From contig OY821518.1 of assembly GCA_963682025.1 (NCBI GenBank), positions 148,991,581 through 149,055,580 on the forward strand: 64,000 bases of DNA, in the 5' to 3' direction. This stretch comes from Cordilura impudica (taxonomy: Eukaryota > Arthropoda > Insecta > Diptera > Scathophagidae). Positions within the stretch are counted from its first letter, which is position 1. Every line of letters starts with the position of its first letter. This document shows, piece by piece, positions 47,645 through 59,140 of the stretch. The position numbers and the translations under genes are program-made. Below the pieces are notes generated by a model. It made no database searches, was not told where the DNA came from, and saw only the letters and a program-made list of their open reading frames with translations.

Positions 47645-48639
47645 TGTTTAAACAATAATGAAGAAAAAAAATGAATGCATGGATTAATATACTATTGCTC
47701 GAAGCTTCAACATGATCTTTTTTACCTCTTTGAAACATAATATAACAGGTAGTTGGTTTTACCAGTTATTTCCATTGGTTTTAAATTTATTTGCAATTTT
47801 CACGTATTTAAGTTGTGTAATATTAGATGGCAATAAAATCTTTTTTACCTTTTCCAAATGAATTGCCAGATACCACATAATTTGAGAGTTCTATTGTCAT
47901 TTTTGTCAAAATTTTGATACACCCTTCTATGTGGACTAGGTCCAAATATGGGCCAACTTCTCCTAATTTCAACAGAATTATTTTTTGGGTCAATAAGAAC
48001 TCGTGTACAAAATTTCATCAAAATATATGCATAATAGCCACTTTCACATACAAATAACTTCTCAAAAAATATGACGTGCATTTGTACCGAATATCTTACC
48101 TTGGGTCAGAAAAATTGCTGTAGCTCAAAAAGTGCAGTCCCGATGCATGGACATGTATATATAGGAATGTAGGGGAGAGTTAGGACTACAAAATAGTAAA
48201 TTTGTGTTTTGACTCAGCTTGACTCACAGGAGTTGTGCTCTATGAAGTAGGAAATTTCCGAGAAATTTGACCTTTTTTAAAAAAAAAATTTAAATTGTTC
48301 TGAAAACAGTAGGGCTTCAATTTTTTTTTACCAGTAATAGGAAATAAGTTAAGTTACAACACAAAATTTATTTCGTCCAAAAATCTTGAAAAACAAAAAA
48401 GTTATGATCATTTAAACTTTAAAAATTAACTAAAAATATCATAAATTTACTAAATTCTGAAAAAGCCCATTTTGGACCACCCTGTTCTCAGTGAAATAGT
48501 TGAAATAGAGTTCTAATTTTTTGACTCCCGAGGTTTACTACTGTCTACTTTCATATGAGTCTAATAACTTTAAAATCGGAGAACAAAAACCAAAAGGAGT
48601 TTTGGCCGCTATCTCAAAATATTGACCACAGTGCGACGT

Positions 48640-49785
48640 TTATTTAGTCTGAAGATATTTTAAAGTTAATATCTGATGATTTTTAGAATATTGGTGCAAG
48701 GTCCAAGAAAGTTCGGATCACTTGTAAGTTTTTAAGAGATAAAGCAAATTAAAGTTACTTAAATTATATTTGAATGCCTTTGGACAGATTTAAATAAACT
48801 GTTTATTTTTGGACTGATAACATAACTGGACAAAATAATGCGAATTGCTTGAGATGTTTTACATAGAGTTTAATATGCTGATTCTGAATCCTTTTTATAA
48901 TTTCTTCCATCAGATCGAAATGGTGCTGTTTTGAAAAATTTTACTAGGCTATAATTACCAACATTGATTTTAGAGCCAGAATTTTTAGCACTAGATGTGA
49001 GGATATTTTCCTAGGAACTTACGTGTATATTCATCCAGTCAAAAATGATTACTGCTTCCATAAAAAGTTAATAAATCAAAAGTTTAGAATTTTTTCTCTA
49101 AGTGTATTGTGACATATCCCGTAAACTAGAGGCGGCATCATAAAACTAATTTTTGTAAAATGATAAGTGGTATTCGGTGTTAAAATCTTAAAAGGGTCTA
49201 AATGTCGTAAACTAAAGATGATTTAGAAAAAGTAACAGCATCTTTTAGATCAGCATTCTTTATATATCCAATATAGACTTAAAATTTCTGGATGCAAGAC
49301 CAGTGATGGAAAATTAAGACAAACATGCTTAAAAGCTCTTTTTCAAAGTTTTTTTTTTTTTACGCTGATCCACAAATCAGCGTAGTCCAATTGATGTTGT
49401 TCTGTATAATTTATTTATATAAAACCAATACAGTAAGTAAATTTGATCAAGATACACATATACCTATAATAATCTGGATCTTAGAGCAATTCGAGTTGCT
49501 GTATGAATTCAGCCCATCATACAAATGGTAGTTGGTTCTAAACATTCAGCGATTTTCAATTTTACTAGCTATTGACCCTGATCTTATATATTATATCGAC
49601 TCTGAAGTGATCGATGACCACAAATTCATTAGAAAAATCGCGTAGAATAACATAACAACTTTATACTCTCCACTATAGCTTTTAATGGCAGAACTCACAC
49701 GTTGCGAAATAATTTATTCATTTTATTTCCTTTTGCTTCATATATTTTTTTTTCTAACTAACAAAAAAAAAAAAATATGTATATA
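48640..49785. other. No gene recognised
   Basis: AT-rich flank of the Transib; no domain or repeat recognised. Confidence 0.45.
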
Positions 49786-49789
49786 TATA

Positions 49790-49905
49790 TATCAGAAAAC
49801 ATCAATTCATATTCAGAAAGTATCAAATGTAGTTCAGAAATAAGCAAATGTATTTCATAAAATATCAATGAAATTTTAGTAAATATCAATTAAATTTCAG
49901 AGTCA
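49790..49905. repeat. Degenerate 21-mer tandem array
   Basis: Five to six units of TCAGAAAACATCAATTCATAT type, ~21 bp, with drift (TCAGAAAGTATCAAATGTAGT, TTAGTAAATATCAATTAAATT). Confidence 0.65.
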
Positions 49906-50144
49906 CAGAGCAGTTTACCCTACAATACCAGTCATGCAAAATGTTAATCAATGTTTGGACTTTGTATGTACTCTGCAATAAACTAACAGGACTCTTCATG
50001 GGAAAATAACAAAAAGACTTATTTTTTAATCAGCTACGATATAATAAAACCCTGACAGAAATTGGAAATGCAGTTTTGGATTTATCATGTTTTCGAATAA
50101 AAGAGACATTTTTAGTTTACAAGAAATGTAACAAATGCAGTGAC

Positions 50145-50207
50145 TATTTTTCTGAAATTCAATTGAAATTTTCTGAAACTCAATTGATATTTTGTGAAAT
50201 TCAAATG
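50145..50207. repeat. Degenerate 21-mer array, second block
   Basis: Three units of TCTGAAATTCAATTGAAATTT type. Read on the other strand they resemble the block at 49.8 kb, so the two face each other. Also related to 27270-27335. Confidence 0.6.
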
Positions 50208-50580
50208 GAAATGGGGTAGTTGATTGATGATTGGACTTTTGATGATTTTAAACACGTTAATGTGCGCAAGTTTATTGGATATTTAACAATACAGCAACAA
50301 CACCAACCTGGCTAATTATTATTTATCTCAAGTCTGACTTTCAAAAGCAAATTCATATCATAATTTTAAGACACATCACATTCATTCAATAACTTGGCAC
50401 AGGTGGCATTAAACATAAATTGGGTGTAAAAAAATTCAGAAAAATACTTTCAATGATCAATGATCAATTCAAAACATACTCAAATTGTTTCGTAGTTTAA
50501 TGTGTAAATATGGAATAGTGTTATTAAAATAAACATCAGCTGTTTAGAAAAAAAATTGAGTACATTGACAGGGTGTAACG

Positions 50581-50757
50581 AATTATTATAAATATTTTAT
50601 TTTATTTAATTTAATATATTTTTAAGACAGATTAAACATAAATTTTATCAATCTCAGCTTCTCCTCCGTATGAACTATAACTATGCCAATTTTCACAATC
50701 CTCCGTGCCCGCATATTGCTTAAAAAAGGAACTAAAAATTAACCTTCACGTATTAAT
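50581..50757 (-). repeat. Dispersed repeat, copy 2 (pair at 3.24 kb)
   Basis: Matches 3241-3435 from the TTTAATTTAATAT run through AAACATAAATTTTATCA to ACCTTCACGTATTAATA, with several substitutions. Confidence 0.65.
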
Positions 50758-51270
50758 ATATAGATTTAATTTTTATTATAGCGATCCGAAAATTATAATT
50801 ATTTTTGATTTATACTCGTAATATCTCAGAAAATAAAAATTATTTCTGATTTTTATTATATCGCTCAGAAGTGGATATTATTTAAATCCTTTTTTGTTTA
50901 ATTACAGTTATCGATGACTATTTTTAAATAAAAATTAAAATCAAAATAAAAATTTTTCAAAACTTATGCTCTAGTTCCTTAAACGAATTATTTGACTAAT
51001 CTTCAGTTTCATATAAAATCCAAACATGAGAATATTTGGAATATTGAAAAATAACAGTTGTACTATAAATATAAAAATGTCTAAACCTTCTGTTACTGTA
51101 TTTTAAGCATGTTTACTAATCGTAATCATGTACGGTATGACAATTCCGACAGGGAGACGTCACAACTAATTATGCGCTACCCCGCTTAAAGAACGGTTTA
51201 TAAATTTCTAGAAACATTAAGGTACAAAGTTATATGTTAGTATTTAATATAAAAACGTTATAGAAATCGT

Positions 51271-51740
51271 TTAAAAAATACGTATTCTAAACCACAAGAA
51301 ATAAAAGTCGTTAGAAAAAATTAAAGTTTCTGCATTTCTATTAGTCCTTTCAGAGTGTGTTAATTCAAATTTTCCAAATAGATACATTAGATGATGAGTG
51401 TTTATTACCTTATGTAAAGGTATCAATGTTCTAATGTTTAACAGATCAGGAAAGGTAACGCCGTAAAGCTTCTTAGAGTACTGAGAAATGTGATAATATA
51501 TATCACAAAGCCAAAAAACATATCTTAATATGGAGTCATAGGTTGATAAAGTTTTTACTACTTCCAGAATCACTTTTTGCATATATATAGCATCCATATA
51601 ACAATTTTGGCATAAGATAGGTTTTCTTTATAAAATATTGGGTATTCCGTAAAGTCCGTAACATTGAATAAGTTTTCCCTGAAGCAATATTTATGTGGTC
51701 AGACCACGTCAATGAAAGTAACAAAATTTTTTGCAGTTTG
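51271..51740 (-). pseudogene. LINE ORF2 C-terminal remnant
   Basis: Minus-strand frames. 51724-51536 reads LTWSDHINIASGKTYSMLRT and KTYLMPKLLYGC, and 51597-51271 reads ISQYSKKLYGVTFPDLLNIR and NTHHLMYLF. This layout, after the RT palm, is typical of the thumb and C-terminus of insect non-LTR retrotransposons. A frame change lies near 51590 and 51540. The RT core is not attached. Confidence 0.7.
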
Positions 51741-51794
51741 TACTATTTTTCTTCTTTGATTATTGGCTGTCATTAAAAATATCAGACGTGACCA

Positions 51795-52980
51795 GCTCTC
51801 GACAGTCTCTTAATTCGACCTATCTTCTGACCACTCTCCTCTCACTATTGAACAATGGCCAAACCATCGCAAACCCATTTTGATTCCCCAATAAACATAT
51901 TAACTTTCTTAAATATAGAACGTATATGAGCTCCCACCTACCTCAAAATATTTCATTGAAATCCGACAAAGAAATACAAGATGCTTTAAACATGTTCCAG
52001 GAAACAATATCAACTGCAGCAAAAGTATCTATCTACGCCTCTTATAAGTTATGGCAGCAATAAAAAGAACAAATATTCAACAACAATTGAAGAACTTATA
52101 AATGAAAAGAGAAATCTCAGAAGACAATGGCAATTAAACCGCTCTCCAACCTTGAAAAGGCAACTAAATCATTGTCCAAGAGCCCTTTACAATGTTCTAT
52201 TGGAATACAAACAGTCAGTTCTCAAGATATATCTAGAAGAAACCAACCAAAAAACTTAAAAACCCAACTAGCTATGAATCTCCCATTCGATATAGCAATG
52301 GTACTTGGACTAGGTCCCACCTCGAAAGAGTGTTCATGCCTAATACTGCTAGTTGAAATATAACGCTACCAGTAATTTAAGACCTTTTGGATTCCTCAAT
52401 TAAAATTCGCTTTTCGTTCTTAACTAAAACAATAAAAAAAAAAACGAAAACTAAAAAAATTTCCTGGCATGGACAAAATCTAAGGAAAAATGATTTGTGA
52501 GCTACCAACATCTGGCCAGAAACTAGTTTTGTTCATCTTTAATTCTATTTTGCGAACTGGCACCTACCCTAAATAATGGAAAAGTTACATCGTACCACCC
52601 GATAAGTTTACTCTGTTCGAGAAAGTATTCCCTAATGCGTTAACCCCATATCTAAACGACCACCACATTATCTCCGTTCATCAGTTTGGGTTTTGAAAAG
52701 ATCATGGAATGATGTTCGCTATTCAAAGACATTTCTCAATCCTTTGACAAAGTCTGGCATGATGGCCTATTATATAAAATAGGCTCAAAATATCCACAAA
52801 TTACTTCGAAAGTACTTATTGGATAAAACTTTTGTAGTTAAGTGTAAAGATCACATTCCAGGCTCAAAGAAAATTACTTCTGATGTATATACTATATACT
52901 TTAGATATGCCCACAAATCCCCTGATTCACACGTCCACTTTTGCAGACGATACAGCGTTCATATGTATGCCTATAATTGC
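51795..52980 (+). pseudogene. Jockey-type LINE remnant (EN end, linker, RT)
   Basis: SSDHSPL near 51825 is the last endonuclease motif. Then NISLKSDKEIQDALNMFQET (51950-52010), EELINEKRNLRRQWQLNRSP (52090-52150), and in later frames HGMMFAIQRHFSQSFDKVWH (52710-52750) and TFADDTAFICMP (near 52940), the RT catalytic box. Many frame changes. It stops abruptly where the mariner-type pseudogene begins at 52983. Confidence 0.72.
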
Positions 52981-52982
52981 GT

Positions 52983-53865
52983 TTAGCTGTCTGCAGTCTC
53001 ATACAAGTGACCGCGATTTGCTATGCAACTTTCGGGTCTTTTTAAGGCATTTTTCATGACATCCTGCAACATCTCAGGCTGAATTTCTTTAATTTCTTGA
53101 CGAATATTGTCTTTAATATGTTGAATTGTTTGGGGCTTATTCACATAAGAAAAAGTCTGGTGCTGTTAAATCCGGAGATCTGGCTGGCCATGCTAAATCG
53201 CCACTTTGCGAAATTAGTCTTCGTGGAAAAACGTCATTCAATAATTGAATTGTTGAACGAGCTGTGTGTGCTGTGGCCCCATCTTGCTGAAACCACTTGT
53301 CCTCTAGTCCTTGCTCTTCCATTTTAGGCACAAGAAAATTTCGAATCATGTCTTGGTACCGTTGAGCATTAACAGTAGCTCCAACACCTTGGTCATATTC
53401 AAACAAATAGGGACCAATGATGTTTCCAGCATGAATACCACACCATACAATTGTTTTTAGTGGATGCAATGATGTTTCATGAATTAATTGAGGATTCTGT
53501 GTTCCCCAAAACCGACTGTTCTGTTTATTGACATGGCCACTGAGAAGAAAATGGGCTTCATCGCTCATTATCAATTTAGACGAATATTTTCAATTTCGTC
53601 TTAAACTGCTTGGAGAAATGTGTAACTGGGAACAACGTCTCCGAATTGATGTTTCTGGAGACTGCAACACTTTCGCGCACCAGAGCCACATTTTCAGCGT
53701 TATGAGACGTCCGTTGTCTTCCAGAACGAGGCCTGTCTGCTGTCTACCGTACTGTTGAAAATTCGCATGTAAACAATAAATTGTGGTTTTGTGAGGCACT
53801 GGAAGATTAGGATATTTTGTACGCAATTTCCGCCTGAGTGGCAATAATGGAACGATTATTTTCAA
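52983..53865 (-). pseudogene. DD41D-type mariner transposase (third subfamily)
   Basis: N-terminal DNA-binding part 53865-53590 (TKYPNLPVPHKTTIYCLHAN). Then 53574-53137 with MIMSDEAHFLLSGHVNKQNS (first Asp), WFQQDGATAHTARSTIQLL (second Asp) and SPDLTAPDFFL (third Asp); 41 residues separate the last two. The C-terminus continues in another frame to RGHLYETADS and a stop at 52983. Frame changes near 53140, 53580 and within the N-terminal part. Inverted ends not recognised on either side. Confidence 0.8.
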
Positions 53866-53894
53866 TAAATATTGTTATTGCTTCTAATATAGAT

Positions 53895-53975
53895 AAATTA
53901 CAATGGCGACAAAATAAAATATTGCGACCTATAACTGGTAACCCCGTGGTTTGTTCGTAGCTCAAATATTCCTAT
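53895..53975 (+). pseudogene. Possible LINE C-terminal scrap
   Basis: DKLQWRQNKILRPITGNPVV resembles the QNKxLRxI..AP motif near the C-terminus of Jockey-type ORF2. It would fit the LINE at 51.8-52.98 kb resuming after the mariner. Short and uncertain. Confidence 0.4.
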
Positions 53976-54229
53976 TTGTAAAGGAGGAAATAAAAATCTA
54001 CTGCCTCAAATAAGTACAGAATCAGATATCTTATAATGGATACGTTCGCCTTAATGGCCCTAGCACAATTATAAGAAAACTAAACACCTTACACAACAAA
54101 AAATGGATGTTCTATTGCAATGGCAATAGACTCAGAAAGTATTAGTTAACTTAAAATTTTAATACTTGTTGTAATTTTCTGAAAAAAAAAAGATCCAATA
54201 AATAAATAAAAGTTTGTACAAAAAACAAA

Positions 54230-54705
54230 AAGTCAGTTTCCACTCTACAAGATGATTTACATCTACCAATTTCACGTATGGCTCTTAGATGTAAAACGAT
54301 TCGCATAGAAGTCAGATTTTACGTTTTTTATTTTCAAATTAAGATATCTTTGGGTATTTTAAAATTCTATGTGCAGGTTGTCAGTTTTAAAAAACTTCCA
54401 CCTGTTATAAGCAAAATCTCTTCGGGCCTTTTATTTCCTTTTGAACCATGGTTTATTCTGAAGTCCTGTTTAAACGTTTTAACTGGAATTGACCTTTTAA
54501 AAACGTTTAGTGTGTTGTGTTCTAAAAAGTTTAGGTGATCATCCTTCGAGGTCATATAATAGATTGAATCCCAATCAATACTGCAAAGGTCACAGGTCAA
54601 AACATTATCGTTTAGTTTATAAAAGTCATAACAGGTAACTGTTTCAGATACATACTGTAACCGGAAATCATACGAAAGAAAAATAAGATCATGTTTGGAC
54701 ATTCA
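54230..54705 (-). pseudogene. LINE endonuclease-RT linker remnant
   Basis: The minus strand begins KHDLIFLSYDF (SDHD motif with Asp changed), then CDLCSIDWDSIYYMTSKDDH and LEHNTLNVFKRSIPVKTFKQ, the linker between endonuclease and RT in insect LINEs. It could be the 5' part of the LINE whose C-terminus is at 51271-51740. Confidence 0.6.
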
Positions 54706-54709
54706 TGGC

Positions 54710-56295
54710 GACGATATCTGGCCATAAAGCAAAAATTTTTTCGTGTTATTTTCAAAAAAATATGTCCAGTCACTGACTGATTTTTTTTAAATTATCAACA
54801 ACTTCTATTAAATAATAAAAAAAAATAATAATAAAAATCAAAAGTTAATGTTTTGTATTACAATTTTCCTGATGATTAAAGAAAAAATTTATGGTGTAAT
54901 TGGATATCTAGAATTATATGATTAAAATCGCATGAATAACAGTTACTTTTAGTCTCTGATTGCAAAGCAATTATTAAAAGTACATTCAGGCTGATTTTTA
55001 GGGAAATACAAATGAAATATGTGATACTCCCAGTCTCATATTTTTTTTGTTTATACGACTGTAGACAACGTGTTTACTTGCTCTTTATTTTTGTATGCAA
55101 AAAAAAAAGAAAAGGAAAACTCTTATCAATATTTTTAATTATATTAACATACAAATATTAATACTTTTATTGTATAAAATTCCAAATTGAATGAGATAAC
55201 AAAATTATTTTACTTTATGTGCCTCTTTTTGTGCAATTGTTTAAATGTGGTTTTGTTTTCATAGTTTCTTGTACTTTTTGTTTTACTTTTTCTACTTTTT
55301 TCTTTCGTTATTCCTTAACTTTATAAAATTTACACACATCGAGAAAAAATACGCGAACCAAATTTTGTAATAATCGTATTTGGTACTCGATTGTTAGACT
55401 CAATTATATTCTAAAATAATTAAATGAAATTTATTAGTGTAATAAAAAACTTTCCATTGTCATAATATTTAATATTTAAGTCAGTAATATTTAACGTATA
55501 TTTAACATTCGACTACGTAAAATTGCACGGCTGTCATTAAATAATGCATGTCATTGATCCTTATAAAATGGAATTAGTTATAATTTTTATTTTTCTTGAC
55601 ATAGAATATATTTTTAATTAAACCGTTTCACTGAGACACAGATGTTAAATTAAACAGAGTTGTATATGTATTTTTTTGCGATAATTTGAACCCAAAAATT
55701 CAGTTATGAAATATCGAATAGTTACTTTAATGATGGCGTTCGCGCCAAAGAAGGTTATACTCACGGCTCATTATTTACTTGTGAAATTTGTATTTAGCAA
55801 ATGTACGCAATATTTGTCTTTTTTTTGTTTTGTTGAAACGTGTGTTTTATGAAGCAGTAGATGCAAAAACTGTTTCAATTACCTGACTTGGCAAATAACG
55901 AAAAAAAAAAATTCAGTGAAACTTAAATAAACTAAAAAATTTAACTTTTATTAGCATTCTTCTTTGATTTCAGTTTTACAATAAAATTAAAAATATATTA
56001 TTAGTTTAAGCCAAATTCCATTACACAGTGCAACAACCAATCTGTGGGGTGAGAAATTTCAAGTCAGGATGAAAGTACTAGACCAGTAATTATACCTCTA
56101 CATTTTTTCCTTATCTTGATGATTGTTTGCCTAATTTTCAGCTATAACTTAATAACCATTGATGATTTCTCATTTCAATATTCACTCAAATTGTAGCTAC
56201 GGCTTAAATAAATATTTTTTTTATTAATATATCCATGTAAAAGAAAATAAAATAAAAAATACTAATCTATGTTTGTTTAGTATTAAAAATATCTC
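54710..56295. other. No gene recognised
   Basis: AT-rich DNA with A- and T-runs; nothing supported. Confidence 0.45.
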
Positions 56296-56652
56296 TAAAG
56301 GCCCATTTACACGATACCACTCAGTCGTAGGATTTTTCGAAATAAAAATCCGATGAAATTCATCGGACTGTCATAAAGTCGTACCTACATTATTTCTGCA
56401 TACTTAGGCCATTTACATCATCACACTCAAGTCTTATGAAAACAGCTGTTTAGAATAACAAGGAAATTTATGTTGAAATTTATATTTTATTTCCACTTTC
56501 TTTGGCTTTTGATGTGAAAAAATTTATACGCGCAGGGGGGTACATTTCAAAATACAATCACAAAAAGAGCGTAACATGTAACGCGTAAGACAAAATCGGT
56601 GTGACGTACGATCGTATTAGTGAAACAATTATGATATCTATTAACCTGGTTT

Positions 56653-58727
56653 GAAAATGAAAAATGAAAAATGAAAAACAAAAAATGAAAAATGAAAAAT
56701 AAAAAATGAAGTATAAAAAATTAAAAATAAAAACTGAAAAATTAAAAATAAAAAATGAAAAACGAAAAATAAAACATGAAAAATGAAAAACGAAAAATGA
56801 AAAATGAAAAATAAAAATAAAAATTGAAAAATAAAAATGAAAAATGAAAATTGAGAAATGAAAAATAAAAAATGAAAAATAAAAAATGAAAAATAAAAAA
56901 TAAAAAATGAAAAATGAAACATAAAAAATTAAAAATTAAAAATTAAAAATGAATAATTAAAAATTAAAAATTAAAAATTAAAAATTAAAAATTAAAAATT
57001 AAAAATTAAAAATTAAAAATTAAAAATTAAAAATTAAAAATTAAAAATTAAAAATTAAAAATTAAAAATTAAAAATTAAAAATTAAAAATTAAAAATTAA
57101 AAATTAAAAATTAAAAATTAAAAATTAAAAATTAAAAATTAAAAATTAAAAATTAAAAATTAAAAATTAAAAATTAAAAATTAAAAATTAAAAATTAAAA
57201 ATTAAAAATTAAAAATTAAAAATTAAAAATTAAAAATTAAAAATTAAAAATTAAAAATTAAAAATTAAAAATTAAAAATTAAAAATTAAAAATTGAAAAT
57301 TAAAAATTAAAAATTAAAAATTAAAAATTAAAAATTAAAAATTAAAAATTAAAAATTAAAAATTAAAAATTAAAAATTAAAAATTAAAAATTAAAAATTA
57401 AAAATTAAAAATTAAAAATTAAAAATTAAAAATTAAAAATTAAAAATTAAAAATTAAAAATTGAAAATTAAAAATTAAAAATTAAAAATCAAAAATTAAA
57501 AATTAAAAATTAAAAATTAAAAATTAAAAATTAAAAATTAAAAATTAAAAATTAAAAATTAAAAATTAAAAATTAAAAATTAAAAATTAAAAATTAAAAA
57601 TTAAAAATTAAAAATTAAAAATTAAAAATTAAAAATTAAAAATTAAAAATTAAAAATTAAAAATTAAAAATTAAAAATTAAAAATTAAAAATTAAAAGCG
57701 AAAAATGAAAAATGAAAAACGAAAAATGAAAAATAAAACATGAAATATGAAAAACGAAAACTGAAAAATAAAAGATTAAAAATAAAAAATGAAAAATGAA
57801 AAATAAAACATGAAAAATAAAACAAAAATTGAAAACGAAAAATGAAAAATGAAGAATGAAGAATAAAAAATGAAAAATGAAAAATATAAAATGTAAAATA
57901 AAAAATGAAAAATAAAAAATGCAAAATGAAAAATGAAAAACGAAAAATTGAAAATAAAAAATAAAAAATTTAAAATGAAATATGAAAAATAAAAAATACA
58001 AAATAACAAATAAAAAATAAGAAATTAAAAATGAAAGTTGAAAAACGAAAAATATAAAATGAAAAGTAAAAAATTAAAAATTAAAAATGAAAAATGATAA
58101 ATAAAAAATGAAATATGAAAAATAAAAAATGAAATATAAGAAATAAAAAATGAAAATCGAAAAATGAAAAAAATAAAAATAAAAAAAGAAAAACGAAAAA
58201 TGTGAAATAAAAAATTAAAAATTAAAAATGATAAACAAAAAATTTGAAATAAAAAATTAAAAACGAAAAATGAAAAATGAAAAACGAAAAATGAAAAATG
58301 AAAAATAAAAGAGAAAAATTAAAAATATAAATTGTAAAATAAAAAACGAAAAAGGAAAAATAAAAAATTAGAAATAAAAAATGAAGAACGAAAAATTAAA
58401 AATGAAAAATGAAAAATAAAAAATTAAAAAATAAAAATGAAAAATGTGAAATAAAAAATTAAAAATAAAAAATAAAAAATTAAAAATGAAAGATTAAAAA
58501 CGAAAAATAAAAAATAAAAAATAAATTAAAAATGAAAAATAAAAAATAAAAAATTAAAAATAAAAATAAAAAATTAAAAATGAAAATTGAGAAATAAAAA
58601 ATGAAAAAAAAAAACGAAATATAAAAAATAAAAAATGAAAATCGAAAAATGAAAAAATGAAAAATAAAAAGTGAAAAATGAAAAACGAAAAATGAAAATT
58701 GAAAAATAAAAAACGAAAAATTAAAAA
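56653..58727. repeat. Heptamer satellite array, ~2.1 kb
   Basis: The centre (56956-57697) is a nearly perfect tandem of the 7-mer AAAAATT, about 106 copies in 742 bp with only a few variant units (near 57292, 57461 and 57489). Both flanks are mixed 6-8 bp relatives (AAAAATG, AAAAATA, AAAAACG, GAAAAAT). Open frames on the minus strand that spell Phe-rich peptides come from this repetition and are not genes. Confidence 0.97.
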
Positions 58728-58876
58728 TTATCCGGTTGAAATAATAAATATTAATAAATATTTTTTATATTAGCAGAGCCTCTTCAGTTGATTGCTATAA
58801 GTGGTACATAGATGACGCTTTCTGTTTGATTTTAAAAAAGTGCCATAAAAAACCTTTAACTACTAACTATTTTTTG

Positions 58877-59140
58877 TCTATACAGACAATCCCGCTTCAA
58901 TTGACGCATTGGAAGACAACATTGAAGCATTTATTCGTGAGATACCGGCCGAAATGTTGGAAAGAGTATGCCAAAATTGGACTAAGCGGATGGACCATTT
59001 GAGGCGCAGTCACGGTCAACATTTGCATGAAATAATCTTCAAACATTAAATTATATGGACCGTATCGATTCAAATAAAGATTTCATGCATTTTTCTGAAT
59101 TTTATGTGTTTTTTTTTTTTTTTGGAAAAATCACCCATTA
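58877..59140 (+). pseudogene. DD41D transposase 3' fragment
   Basis: Matches 9388-9660 of the element at 8.4 kb at all but a handful of positions. It covers the last ~55 codons (DNIEAFIREIPAEMLERVCQ, ending HEIIFKH and a stop near 59049), the 3' untranslated part and a terminus GGAAAAATCACCC. The 5' part is missing; PLE- or LINE-like text cannot be ruled out just upstream (58780-58850). Confidence 0.9.

Larger units (their letters stand above)
44737..48633 (-). mobile_element. Transib element, CGACG target duplication
   Basis: 3897 bp. Left end CACAGTGGTCAATTT and complement of the right end CACTGTGGTCAATAT are inverted for ~40 bp, both continuing GAGATAGCGG.CAAAACTC. The 5-bp duplication CGACG is perfect (44732-44736 and 48634-48638) and fits the CGNCG preference known for Transib. 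The transposase lies on the minus strand. Confidence 0.93.

Noticed and set aside
54278..54538. 86-codon frame on the plus strand
   Set aside because: It is the antisense shadow of the LINE remnant on the minus strand.
56641..58009. Several 77-107 codon frames spelling FHFSFFIF-like peptides on the minus strand
   Set aside because: They are translations of the A-rich heptamer array; composition and period explain them fully.
58780..58850. KWYIDDAFCLILKK-like text as a reverse transcriptase fragment
   Set aside because: Too short (about 20 residues) to tell from chance; noted only as a possible neighbour of the DD41D fragment.
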